Assembly (NCBI RefSeq): GCF_000568255.1
Contig: NZ_KK037166.1
Coordinates: forward strand, 10,958,458-11,012,902
DNA from: Kutzneria sp. 744
GTDB taxonomy: Bacteria > Actinomycetota > Actinomycetes > Mycobacteriales > Pseudonocardiaceae
DNA length: 54,445 bases
Direction of reading: 5' to 3'
Part shown: piece after piece, positions 1 through 8,807 of the stretch
Numbering within the stretch: the stretch's first letter is position 1
Layout of the letters: each line of letters opens with the position of its first letter
The notes under the pieces: generated by a model
The model's database searches: none
What the model was told of the DNA's origin: nothing
What the model saw: the letters and a program-made list of their open reading frames with translations, nothing else
Position numbers and translations under genes: made by a program

Positions 1-72
1 CGGGAAATCGCCCCGGTGGGCCGGGACGGCGCGCCTGGTTCGGCCGCCGGACAGCGGGTACCCGCAGCGTGA
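1..72 (+). CDS. possible C-terminal tail of an upstream gene (partial)
   Basis: Frame 1 is open from the first base to a TGA at 70-72, giving 23 residues rich in Gly, Ala and Pro. It has the same direction as the next gene and lies 21 bases before its start, so it may be the end of an upstream co-transcribed gene. The stretch is too short to identify, and an open frame of this length is expected by chance at this GC content. Confidence 0.2.
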   Translation, partial: REIAPVGRDGAPGSAAGQRVPAA

Positions 73-93
73 CGAGCACGAGGAGGCACGCTG

Positions 94-1050
94 ATGATCG
101 GGTACACGCTGATGACCGAGCAGGCCGGGCCGCGGGCGCTGGTGGAGCACGCCGTGCACGCGGAGCGGGCGGGGTTCGACTTCGAGGTGATCAGTGACCA
201 CTACTCGCCGTGGCTGGTCGAGCAGGGGCACGCGCCGAACGCCTGGGCGGTGCTGGGCGCGATCGCGCAGGCCACGGAGCGGGTACGGCTGATGACGTAC
301 GTGACGTGTCCGACCATGCGGTACCACCCCGCGGTCGTCGCGCAGCAGGCGGCAACGGTGCAGCTGTTGTCGGACAACAGGTTCACGCTGGGACTGGGCG
401 CGGGGGAGAACCTCAACGAGCATGTGGTCGGCCAGGGCTGGCCGCCGGTGAACGTGCGCCACGAGATGCTGGGCGAGGCGCTGGAGATCATCTCCCGGCT
501 GTTCAACGGCGGCCACGTGGACTTCGTGGGCCGGCATTTCCGGGTGGACTCGGCCAAGCTGTGGGATCTGCCGGAGCAGCGCGTGCCGGTCGGGGTCGCG
601 GTGTCCGGCCCGCAGTCGGTCGAGCTGTTCGCGCCCAGCGCGGACGCCATGATCGCTGTCGAGCCGGACGCCGACCTGTGCCGGCAGTGGCGGAAGGCGG
701 CCCCGGACGCGGACCGGATCATCGGGCAGCTGGCGGTGTGCTTCGACCGTGACGAACTGGCCGCGATCGTCCGGGCCCACGAGCAGTTCCGGTGGTTCGG
801 CGGCGGCTGGAAGGTCAACTCCGAGCTGCCGGGACCGCCGGCCTTCGCCGGGGCGACGCAGTTCGTGCGGCCGGAGGACGTCGCCGCGTCGATCCCGTGC
901 GGGCCGGAGGTGAAGCCGATCGTCGAGGCGGTGGCGAAGTTCCAGGACGCCGGCTTCACCGACGTGGCGCTGGTCCAGATCGGCGGCGACCACCAGCACG
1001 AGTTCCTCGACTTCGCCCGGGAGGAGCTGCTGCCGGCGCTGCGGGCCTGA
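94..1050 (+). CDS. LLM-class F420-dependent oxidoreductase
   Basis: A 318-residue luciferase-like (TIM-barrel) flavin/F420 oxidoreductase of the G6PDH-like subgroup. The N-terminus MIGYTLMTEQ, the SDHYSPW segment near residue 35 and the GAGENLNEHVVG segment near residue 100 are typical of this subgroup. Such enzymes bind reduced deazaflavin F420 in the cytoplasm and transfer hydride to varied substrates; the substrate here cannot be read from sequence. The start is firm: AGGAGG at 81-86 lies 7 bases before the ATG. The gene is convergent with the next one, and the two share a large hairpin downstream. Confidence 0.9.
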   Translation: MIGYTLMTEQAGPRALVEHAVHAERAGFDFEVISDHYSPWLVEQGHAPNAWAVLGAIAQATERVRLMTYVTCPTMRYHPAVVAQQAATVQLLSDNRFTLGLGAGENLNEHVVGQGWPPVNVRHEMLGEALEIISRLFNGGHVDFVGRHFRVDSAKLWDLPEQRVPVGVAVSGPQSVELFAPSADAMIAVEPDADLCRQWRKAAPDADRIIGQLAVCFDRDELAAIVRAHEQFRWFGGGWKVNSELPGPPAFAGATQFVRPEDVAASIPCGPEVKPIVEAVAKFQDAGFTDVALVQIGGDHQHEFLDFAREELLPALRA

Positions 1051-1089
1051 TCGGCATGGTTGTGGAGCAGTACAACTACCGGTTCACGC

Positions 1090-1176
1090 ACCCCCGCGAG
1101 TCCCGCCTACCGTCACACCGAAAGCACGAATCCGATTCACGCGTTCGGTGTGACCGTGAGCGGGACTCGCGGGGGT
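1090..1176. terminator. large nested inverted repeat, bidirectional terminator
   Basis: The outer arms 1090-1106 and 1160-1176 are perfect 17-base complements (ACCCCCGCGAGTCCCGC and its reverse complement). Inside them a second pair, 1112-1122 and 1144-1154, is complementary over 11 bases (GTCACACCGAA). A third small pair, GAATC at 1128-1132 and GATTC at 1134-1138, sits in the loop. The structure fills the space between two convergent genes and abuts the stop codon of the minus-strand gene. A terminator acting on both strands is the simplest reading. It has no long T tract, which is common in actinomycetes. Confidence 0.75.
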
Positions 1177-1632
1177 TCAGTCCTCGTCGCGGATGATGTG
1201 GACGGCGGCTTCCTCGGCGGAGGCGCCGGCGCCGTCGATGCCGACGTCCACACCGAGCAGGTCGGCGTCCCACTCGCCGCCGCCGACACTGGCGGCGTCG
1301 GAGGCCACATAGGACTCGCTGACCAGGCGGCCGGCGCGGGCGTCGCCGACCTCGTCGTAGTCGCGGAGCTCGCCGTCGGAGCCCGAGAGGTCGCCGAGAC
1401 CGTCGTCATCGTCGGAGTCGCCGGCGCCGAACTCGGGGACCTCGCGGGCGAGCCGGTCGTCGAGGGACTGGCCGTCGTGCTGCTCGCGCGGGGTGGTGCC
1501 CCAGTCGTCGAGCACCCAAGGCTTCTCGGCGGGGGAGAAACCCTCGTCCAAGGGGTCGCCCGGCCCGCCGTCGAGGGTGTCCGAGGCATCGAGCTGCTCG
1601 AACGCGTCGTCGTCGAACTCGTCGCGGTCCAT
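1177..1632 (-). CDS. DUF5709-like acidic protein
   Basis: A 151-residue, strongly acidic protein beginning MDRDEFDDDAFEQLD. It contains the run PWVLDDWGTT followed by EQHDGQSLDDRLAREVPE, which matches the actinobacterial DUF5709 family of unknown function. The reading frame stays open far upstream, but the ATG at 1632 is preferred because it begins the conserved family N-terminus and has GGGAG upstream. No membrane segment or signal peptide is seen, so it is probably cytoplasmic. It is divergent from the membrane protein at 1759. Confidence 0.8.
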   Translation of the reverse strand: MDRDEFDDDAFEQLDASDTLDGGPGDPLDEGFSPAEKPWVLDDWGTTPREQHDGQSLDDRLAREVPEFGAGDSDDDDGLGDLSGSDGELRDYDEVGDARAGRLVSESYVASDAASVGGGEWDADLLGVDVGIDGAGASAEEAAVHIIRDED

Positions 1633-1758
1633 GAGGGCGGCTCCCGTCGTACTCGGTGTGGCGCGAGCCAGGATAGTCGCGTACGCCGGAACGCGTAGTC
1701 CGCAGGTACGTCCTGCGTGCGATGTCTGCCGGCCGGTCACGGCCCTACCGTCGACGCC

Positions 1759-2622
1759 ATGAGGATCGAACGCGCGTGTTACCTGGTGGCGGCCGTCCTG
1801 TTCGCCAGCGGCCTGGCGCACCTGGGCGTGCAGGCGGTGCTGGGCGGCCCGTGGGACGGCCCGGTGTCCTGGCGCAAGCCGGCGGACTTCGGCATGGCGT
1901 TCGGGCTCACGCTGTTCGCGGTGACCTGGGCGAGCACGTGGATCGACGTCCGGCCCCGCCGCGCGGTGCTCACCGGCTTCGCGGCGGCCTCGGTCGTCGA
2001 GGTGGTGGCGATCTCGGTGCAGGCCTGGCGGGGCGTGCCGTCGCACTTCAACACCACGACGCCGCTGAACTCCGCCTTCGCGTTCAGCGCGGCCGCTGGC
2101 GGCGCGGTGATCATCGTGACGACGCTGGCCCTGCTCAGGGCGGCTTTCCGGCCGTCGGACGCCACGCGCGGCCAGCGGCTGGCGGTGCAGGTCGGCTTCG
2201 GCAGCCTGCTGGTGGGGCTGGTCATCGGCGCGGTGATGATCGCCATCGGCACCGCCCAGGCCCGCACGGTCTCCCTCGACGCCGCCTACGACGCCGCGGT
2301 GGTGCTCGTGCCGGCCCACGCGGCGGCGATGCAGGGCATCCTGGTGCTGCCGATCCTGGCTTGGCTGACCGGTTTCACGTCCTGGCCGGAGCCCGCCCGC
2401 ACCCGCGTCACGGCCCTGGGCTGCGCCGGTTACCTGGTCTGTGCCGGCACGATCGTGCTGGAGGCGTTCCTCGGTTTCGACGGCTTCGACCCGGCGAGCG
2501 CCCCCGTCCTCGGCACCGTCGTCGCGGCGGCCGGGGCGGCCCTGCTGGTCGGGGCCGGTGTGGCGACGCTGGCCGGCCTCGACCGGGGGAGTCGGCTTCG
2601 CCAGACCGCTGCGAGTCGCTAG
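1759..2622 (+). CDS. multi-pass membrane protein of unknown function
   Basis: A 287-residue protein with about seven hydrophobic segments spread over its length. Recognisable blocks are PVSWRKPADFGMAFGL near residue 35 and the motif SHFNTTTPLNSAF near residue 95. I believe these recur in uncharacterised actinobacterial membrane proteins, but I know no function for them. The ATG at 1759 is chosen because it begins directly with the first transmembrane segment; an upstream in-frame ATG at 1717 would add a non-hydrophobic leader. It is divergent from the DUF5709-like gene. Confidence 0.75.
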   Translation: MRIERACYLVAAVLFASGLAHLGVQAVLGGPWDGPVSWRKPADFGMAFGLTLFAVTWASTWIDVRPRRAVLTGFAAASVVEVVAISVQAWRGVPSHFNTTTPLNSAFAFSAAAGGAVIIVTTLALLRAAFRPSDATRGQRLAVQVGFGSLLVGLVIGAVMIAIGTAQARTVSLDAAYDAAVVLVPAHAAAMQGILVLPILAWLTGFTSWPEPARTRVTALGCAGYLVCAGTIVLEAFLGFDGFDPASAPVLGTVVAAAGAALLVGAGVATLAGLDRGSRLRQTAASR

Positions 2623-2655
2623 GGTCCGGGGCCAGGCGATCTCAGGGGGGACAGC

Positions 2656-3572
2656 ATGCGTAAGCACGCGTGGATGACGGCGCTCACGGCCGGTGCGTTG
2701 GCTGCGACGATGATCACCGGCACGGCCAGCGCGGGCGAATGCGCCTGGACCGGCACGGCCCTGCCGCACGACGGCGACGCCATCGCTCAGGTCCAGGCGG
2801 CCGGCGACATCCTGGGCTTCGGCGACGGCCATTGCTGCGCTGGAGCAACGGCGCCGTCACCTCCACCGCCCTGCCCGACGGAGCCACCCAGCTCCAGCTG
2901 CGTGGTGCCGACAGCGCCGGCCGGGCGGCCGGCACGATCAACTCCCCGAGCCACGCGATCACCGTCCGGGATGGCAAGATCACCGAGTTCTCCCTGCCCG
3001 CCGGCGCGAGCAACGGCGAGGTCAAGGGCGTGAACCAGCGCGGCGATGTGGCCGGCGTCGCCACCGGGCCGGGCCCGCAGCAGCGGCGCTACCTGGTGTG
3101 GGCCAACGGTTCGACGGGCCCGACCGAGGTCCTCGTGCACGCGGACCAGTTCCGGGCCCTGACCGGCATCGCCGATGACCGCCGCCTGCTCATCGACTGG
3201 GCCACCACCGACGGCCACACCCGTGCCGCCACCTTCCTCGGCGGTGGCGCGACGCTGCTGGCCCTGCCCGCCGGTGCCACGGATTCGTCGTCCACGGCCG
3301 TCGCCGGCAGCTGGATCATCGGCAAGATCGGTGGGCAGTCCGTGGTGTGGGACCCGAGCGGCACTCCGCGCCTGCTGCCGGCCGGCTTCGACGCCGTCTC
3401 GGTCAACCGCTCGGGACTGGTGGCCGGCCGCTACGACGGCCAGGTCGCCATGGTGACCCTGGACAACTCCGTCCAGGAGCTTGGGGCCGGCAGCGAGCTC
3501 GGTTCCGTCGCCGACGACGGCACGGTGCTGGGCGCGGCCGGCGGTGTGCCGACGACGTGGTCCTGCCGCTGA
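2656..3572 (+). pseudogene. secreted repeat protein (HAF-repeat or propeller-like), frameshifted
   Basis: The ATG at 2656 opens a clear signal peptide (MRKHAWMTALTAGALAATM, cleavage near TASAG), then a mature start reading to GFGDGH. At about 2830-2832 this frame turns into Pro-rich nonsense, while another frame continues sensibly from LLRWSNGAV to the TGA at 3572. Inserting one base between GGC and TTG would join them into a protein of about 305 residues. Short repeated units (LVWANG, VVWDPSG, GLVAGRYDG) suggest a propeller or HAF-type repeat protein, probably exported. The stop lies 1 base from the stop of the convergent nSTAND gene. This is either a true null allele or a sequence error. 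Confidence 0.7.
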
Positions 3573-3573
3573 C

Positions 3574-6388
3574 TCACTGCTGGCACGGCATCGGCAGCAC
3601 GTTGTTGGCCGCGAACGACGGCCACATCTCGGCCACGTGCGGCGCGTTCTCATTGAGGTGACCGCAGATTCCGGCGATCGCCGAGCCGACGTCGAGCGTC
3701 ACCGCCAGCTGCGTCTCGGTGGTGATGATCGTCAGCCGCCGGTCCGGCGAGACGGCGGCGGCCAGCACCTGGCCCTTCCATCCGGACAGCGCGGCGTACT
3801 CGTGCGGGTGGTGCGGATCGCGAATGTCCCACACGGCAATGCCGTTCGCATCGTCGGGCAGGATGACGTACGTGCCGTCCCGGCTGAACACGGGCTGGAG
3901 TGTGCCGCCGCCGGCGGGCACCGGCTCCTCGACCTCCTTGACGTCGCCGTCGGGCTGGACCGTGTACATGCTGATCGGAACGTGCGGATCGAACGCCCCC
4001 ATCACGACGGTGCGGCCGTCCGGCGACAGGGCCATCGGGGGCGCGAGCATGTCGGACCGGGTCGCCAGCGGCAGTTGGGGCGGAGCGGAATCCGTGGCAT
4101 AGACCCGAATTCCGTCCCCGCGCTCCATCGACCGCACCGCGACCCGGGGCGCGTCGGCGGCGAACGCGGCTTGGCCCCAGGAATCGGCGAACGTCCGCAC
4201 CGGTGCCGTGAGGTCGTTGACGTTCCACAGTTCGAGCTGGGGATAGCGGGAGACGTCCTGGCGCCAGTTCGCCGTCGTCTCGCCGATGGCCAGTGTCCGG
4301 CCGTCGGGGCTGAACGACAGATAGGTCCGCCGGCCGGTCCACGTGCGCTGGAGAACCGGGTCCCCGGCGGTGTTCCAGAGGTCGGCGACACCGTCCTGAT
4401 AGGACACTGCGACGTGTTTGCCGTCCGACGCCACAGCAATCGACTCGACGGTCGCACCGTGCGCGGGAATCTCCTTGCGCGGCCAGTCAGCAGGCTCGGG
4501 GGCCAGCGCGATCGTCGCCGTGTCGGTGACCGACGCCGAGAAGGAGCCTGTTGGGTCGAGCACCGCCATGGTCCGCGGGGTTCGCGGCGGCGTCGTCCAG
4601 CCCTGGTACCACCAGCGGAACAGCTGCCCACGGTGCTGCGGCGTCGGATCGGACTGGTAGTCGGCGACCGCCAGCGCGGCGACGTCCGTCGGGTTCATCG
4701 GCGACTCGCTCAGGACGGCGGTTTCCACCTGCTGCAACGTTTCCCGGTGCAGGGCGTCGGCGGTGCGGCCCTGCTCACGCAGCGAGTACGCCGTCGTGCC
4801 GGACACCGCGACGAGCAGCACCACCAGCAGGACGACCAGACGGACGAGGCGGCGGGACTGGCGGCGGCTGGTCGCGGCGCTGGCGTCGAGGAACGCCCGC
4901 TCGTCGACGCTGAGCCGGGTCCGTGTCCGCTGCAACCAGTCCTGGGTGAGTGCGAGCCGGGCGCCCCGGTACAGGGCGCCGGCGTCGCGGTTGAGCGTCT
5001 TCCACTCGGCTGTGGCCTCGGTGAGCAGGCGGTGGGTGCGTAGCCCCTCGCGGTCCTCGCCCAGCCAGTCGCGCAGCCGGCCAGTGGCTGATCAGTGCCT
5101 CGTGCGTGATCTCGACGTGGTCCTGGTCGACGGTGATGAGGCGGCTGGCGGTGAGCGCCGCCAGCACGGCCTCGCTGCCGGCGTCCAGTTCCGCACGGCT
5201 GAGCCGGCGTTTGGTGTCCTCGTCGCCCAGCGCGACCAGGCGGAGGAACACCTGCCGCGCGACGGTCTGCTGCTCGGCGTCGAGGCGAGTGAACACGGCC
5301 TCGGCGGTGCGGGCGATGGCGTGCTGAATGCCGCCGGCTGCCTCGTAGGCGGCCAGCGTCAGCGCGATGCCTTGCCGACGTTGCCACGTCTCGCGCAGGG
5401 CGTGTGACACGAGCGGCAGGGCCCCGGCCTCCTTGCCGGCGTCGGCGAGAATCCGGTTCACCAGCGCGGTTTCGATGGTGAGTCCAGCGTCGGTGGCCGG
5501 CCGGACGACGGCCTCCCGTAGCTCCTCGGGGGTCATGGCGCCGACCAGGACCGTGCGGTCACGAAGCGCCTCGCGCAGCGCGGGAACGGATCCGCAGTGC
5601 CCGAAGAAGTCGGCTCGCACGCCGAGCACGACCCGCACCCGGCTGCCTTCCGCGTTCGCGGCGTGCACGAGGGCGTCGATGAAGGGGGCCCGGTCGGCAC
5701 CGAGGGTGAAGACCTCTTCGAACTGGTCGACCACCAGCAGCAGGTCTTCGCGCCGGTCGGCCAGCGCCTGGCTGATCCGCCGGTGCAGGCCCGTGGGGTC
5801 GGCGGCGAACTCGGCGCGCAGGACGGCCGGGACCTCGCCGGTCAGGTCGGACAGCCGGGCGGCGCATTCGTGGAGCGGGTCGGCGCCTGGCGTCATCACC
5901 ACCACGGGGCCGGTCACGGCCGCCGCCAGCCCGGCCCGCAGCAGCGACGACTTGCCCGAGCCGGACGCGCCGAAAACACCGATGAATCGGTGCTCGCGGA
6001 GATGGCCGAGCAGTTCTTTCCGCAGGTTTTCCCGCCCGAAGAAGCGGTCGGCGTCGGAAATCTGGAATGCCGCCAGCCCCGGATACGGGGACCGTTCCGT
6101 ATCCGGTTCGGGGCGCGATGGCGCGAGGTGATCGGCCACCTTGCGCCAGCGCGTCGCCCATTCGTCGGTGTCGCCCTCGCAGGCGGTCACGAAGGCCAGC
6201 GTGACCGCCTTGCTCGGGAATTTGCGCCCGCCCGCCGCCTCGCACAGCACGGCCGTCGAGTAGTTCGCCAGCTTGCTGAGCTCCCGGTACGTCGGATTGC
6301 CGGCCCGCCCGCGCAGCGTGCGCAGATCGGCGGCGAATCTCAGCAGTGGAGTGTCGCCCGCGTCGAGCGGGCGCTCCGGTCGTGCCAT
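3574..6388 (-). pseudogene. nSTAND1 NTPase with WD40 propeller, frameshifted
   Basis: The N-terminal part (from 6388) has a small predicted helix-turn-helix region (residues 12-65), then a STAND NTPase with Walker A GASGSGKSS (residues 140-148) and Walker B LLLVVDQFEE (216-225). After EALISHW at about 5082 the frame goes wrong. One base earlier or later, the other frame continues as RLRDWLGEDREGLRTHRLL, then a transmembrane segment (VRLVVLLVVLLVAVSG) and a C-terminal beta-propeller with WD40-like blades. One missing base in TGGCCGGCTG would explain it. Intact length would be about 938 residues, usual for this architecture. Such proteins are thought to act in signalling or defence; the trigger is unknown. 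The second half could still be made from an internal start near 4935. Confidence 0.8.
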
Positions 6389-6465
6389 CCCTACCTACCC
6401 CCAGATCAGGTGTCGACAGCGATGTTTGCCCCGGTCACAGTTATCTGGCAACCAATCGCCGACAC

Positions 6466-7722
6466 CTAATAATCCAGCAGGGCCCGGACCGCGGTGGTGT
6501 TGTGGTCGAACCACTGGGCGTGCTCCGGGTTCATGGCGGCCGCCGCGGCGCGCCAGGCCGGTCTGGTGAGGACGTCGAGGTACTGCCGGACCAAGTCCTC
6601 GGCGTGCGCGGCGCCGCATCCGCATTTCCCGGCGTCGACGGTCAGGCGGTTGGCGAGGATGGCGCCGTTGATATAGCGGAGAGCGGTCGGTTCGAGCCGG
6701 GCGAAACGGGTGGCGTGGGCCGTGAGCACGATTGATGCCGGGGGATAGTGTTCGAGGGTCGTGCCCATTCCCTCGCAGCCGCTCATGATTCTCAACACCG
6801 CACCGGTGTGGTCGACGAGTTCGTCGTCGACTTCGTCAGCGGTAATGGCCTGGTGCAGATGGGCGGCAGTGGCGATCTGGCCGGCGAAATAGCCGCTGAG
6901 GGGGTCGCCGTCGCAGGAATGGCGCAGCAGCCAGTGTCGGGCCTCATCCGACAGTCCCCAGCGGCAGAGCGCGTCCACCACGTAGACGCGCCCCCACCCG
7001 GCGACCCGCTTGGCCAGCCAGAGCAGGTCCTCGCCAGCGCCGCGGCGGCGAAGACCTTCGGCCGCCAGCGGCCCGAAGTGGTTGGACAGCAGGCCGATGG
7101 TGCGGATGAGGGGGCTGTCCTCTTTACTAGTATTGATCCGGCCTAACTGTCGACGTTTTTGACGTCGCGTAGCACACGGAGTTACGATAGCTAATCGTAT
7201 CTAATTCATGAGGATCGCCACCTGCACTCAGAACGGTTAATTGAGGTCTAAGTTCCGAAATACCCTCGTAGGATCAGGCAAACCAAAGATGCTGTGTAAA
7301 TGCAAGGGGAGGAAACTATGATCAGGCTACGTCGCGTGTTTCCGCTCAATATCGGGCTACATCGGGGTGCGCACAATCTAGCAGAGGATATCAGTGACCA
7401 AAATCGCGTCATACTATCACTACCGGCTAATCGGCTGTCTAGTACCTCGAACCGAGCATGCCTTTCCTTGTTACAATGAAGAGTCGTGGCAGACCTCGGC
7501 CAGGGCACTCGGGCGACGCTTTCGAGATCGGCGAAATAGCCCCAGCAGGGCCGCGACGTCGGGCGCCCCGAGCCGCTGGTCAGCATTGCGCCATCGGCGG
7601 CCACGGTGCCGGTCGTGGTCCGGGAACGGCTGGCCGTCGCGCGGCAGCGGCTCGTCGGGAGTGAGCTCGTGCAGGCGCAGGGCGTGGTCGTACAGCGTGT
7701 TGTCGTGCTGGGCCGCGCTCAT
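6466..7722 (-). pseudogene. hypothetical helical-repeat protein, interrupted by a low-GC block
   Basis: Two coding pieces lie in the same minus-strand frame. The 5' piece starts at the ATG 7722 (MSAAQHDNTLYDHALRLHEL) and reads sensibly to about 7481. The 3' piece resumes near 7122 (DSPLIRTIGLLSNHFGPLAAEGL) and runs to the TAA at 6466, with WLLRHSCDGDPLSGYFAG inside. The gap is about 357 bases, or 119 codons. As I recall, related actinomycete proteins are about 420 residues and carry such a middle, so the block appears to replace native sequence without shifting frame. Within the 5' piece (7487-7560) a second frame also looks coding (GYFADLESVA), hinting at small indels. Function is unknown. 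The ATG has no clear ribosome binding site. Confidence 0.6.
7123..7480. other. low-GC, non-coding block replacing the middle of a gene
   Basis: About 357 bases at roughly half GC, against about 70% around it. All frames on both strands carry frequent stops and there is no third-position GC bias. No inverted terminal repeats, target-site duplication or gene is visible. It lies inside the gene at 6466-7722, with the same frame on both sides. It looks like unrelated or scrambled sequence substituted for native coding sequence rather than a mobile element. Confidence 0.65.
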
Positions 7723-7747
7723 CCGCGGAGGGAAGACTCGATTCTCT

Positions 7748-7768
7748 CGATCATGCGGCCCATGATCG
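7748..7768. repeat. perfect 8-base inverted repeat
   Basis: CGATCATG at 7748-7755 pairs with CATGATCG at 7761-7768 across a 5-base loop. It sits between the end of the epimerase gene (7788) and the start of the broken gene (7722), both on the minus strand. It may be a weak terminator or an operator. On the minus strand it also opens a short frame, MGRMIERIESSLRG, whose stop overlaps the ATG at 7722; that could be a leader or part of the true N-terminus. Confidence 0.4.
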
Positions 7769-7787
7769 CAGCCCCTGGCAAGCGCGT

Positions 7788-8720
7788 TTAGCGCGGGTTG
7801 CCCGCACGCAGCCAGGACAGGTAGTCGGCGACGGCCCGCTCGGTGTCGAACTCGGGCTGGTAGCCGGTGTCCTTCCGCAGGCGGGTGATGTCGAGCGGGG
7901 GGAACACCTGGCCGCCGTCGGGGAGGTCGACCTCGGCGTCGGGCACGACCTTCTTGATCGCGGCGATGATCTCGGCGTTGGTGGTGGCACGGCCGGAGCT
8001 GACGTTGTAGGTGCGGTGGTCGAGGCGGTCGGCGGTCTGGAGCAGGGCGAGGGCGCGGCCGCAGTCCTTGGCGTAGCAGAGGTCGATGGCGTCGCCGGAC
8101 CGCGCGTTGGTCTCGGGCCTGGTGCCGCGGGCGGCGGCGTGCACGAGTTGTGACGCGGCGAAGAAACGATCGACGAAATGGCCGCGCGGCCCCCAGATGG
8201 CGCCGATGCGGTAGTTCACGATGTCCAGGCCGGCGGCATCGGCGAGGTGGTCGACCAGCAGTTCGCCGATCTTCTTGAACGCCGGGATGACGTGGGCCGA
8301 GGTCATCGGCAGCGGCAGGTCCTCGGTGTACGAGTCGGCGCTCACGCCGCCGTACACGCCGATGGTGCTGGCCACGCCGACCCTGCTCACACCCCATTCC
8401 TGCGCCACCTGCAGCACGTTGAACAGGCTGCCGAGAGCCGTCCGGGCCGCCTCGATCGGCTGCTGGTCGGGGCCGGATTGCTCGGGGGCGGGCGGCCAGG
8501 GCATCGACCCGGCCAGGTGCAGGATCCCGGTGATCTTGTGACGCCGGCCGATCGCCCGTAACGAGTCGAGGTCGGCGATGTCGGCCTGCACGATTTCGGC
8601 AGGCACGGGCGGGTCCGAGGCCGGGCGGCGCTGCGCGAGGACGCAGGGCCGGCCCAGGTCGAGCAGGGCGCGGGCGGTGTGGGTGCCGATGAAGCCGAGA
8701 CCGCCGGTGACCAGGATCAT
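7788..8720 (-). CDS. NAD-dependent epimerase/dehydratase (extended SDR)
   Basis: A 310-residue Rossmann-fold enzyme with the cofactor motif VTGGLGFIG at residues 4-12 and the SDR signature segment SRVGVASTIGVYGG. The catalytic YxxxK is not intact: the matching segment reads HVIPAFKKIGE, with Lys kept but no Tyr at the expected place. It may therefore be an atypical SDR, using a different acid or binding rather than converting a sugar. The segment GHFVDRFFAASQLVHAAARG and the C-terminus are otherwise normal for the family. It is divergent from the MarR gene at 8808, and the short gap carries two inverted repeats. Confidence 0.82.
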   Translation of the reverse strand: MILVTGGLGFIGTHTARALLDLGRPCVLAQRRPASDPPVPAEIVQADIADLDSLRAIGRRHKITGILHLAGSMPWPPAPEQSGPDQQPIEAARTALGSLFNVLQVAQEWGVSRVGVASTIGVYGGVSADSYTEDLPLPMTSAHVIPAFKKIGELLVDHLADAAGLDIVNYRIGAIWGPRGHFVDRFFAASQLVHAAARGTRPETNARSGDAIDLCYAKDCGRALALLQTADRLDHRTYNVSSGRATTNAEIIAAIKKVVPDAEVDLPDGGQVFPPLDITRLRKDTGYQPEFDTERAVADYLSWLRAGNPR

Positions 8721-8750
8721 CAGTTCTCCTTACGGTTCGCTGTACTGAAC

Positions 8751-8788
8751 GTCAGGCTGACAAATCATCAGTGGAGCTGACAATCAGC
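8751..8788. promoter_or_regulatory. candidate MarR operator, two inverted repeats
   Basis: GTCAGGCTGAC at 8751-8761 is a perfect palindrome around one base. GCTGACAATCAGC at 8776-8788 is a perfect 5+3+5 repeat. Both contain the half-site GCTGAC/GTCAGC and lie in the 87-base gap between the divergent epimerase and MarR genes. Regulators of this family usually bind such sites in their own divergent promoter, so these are likely operators for the product of 8808-9257. Confidence 0.55.
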
Positions 8789-8807
8789 GTAGCGATAAGA
8801 TTGCCGG

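Noticed and set aside
1177-2832. A 551-residue minus-strand frame covering the membrane protein gene
   Set aside because: Only its last 151 residues (from 1632) look like a protein. The rest is the antisense shadow of the 1759-2622 gene, with Arg/Gly/His-rich content.
2825-2840. Programmed -1 frameshifting in the secreted repeat gene
   Set aside because: There is no slippery heptamer or downstream pseudoknot-like structure that I can see, and other one-base lesions occur nearby, so an error or mutation is likelier.
7248-7604. A 118-residue minus-strand ORF in the first low-GC block
   Set aside because: Most of it lies in the block and has no codon bias. Only the first 40 or so residues fall in native sequence, where they overlap the real gene in another frame.
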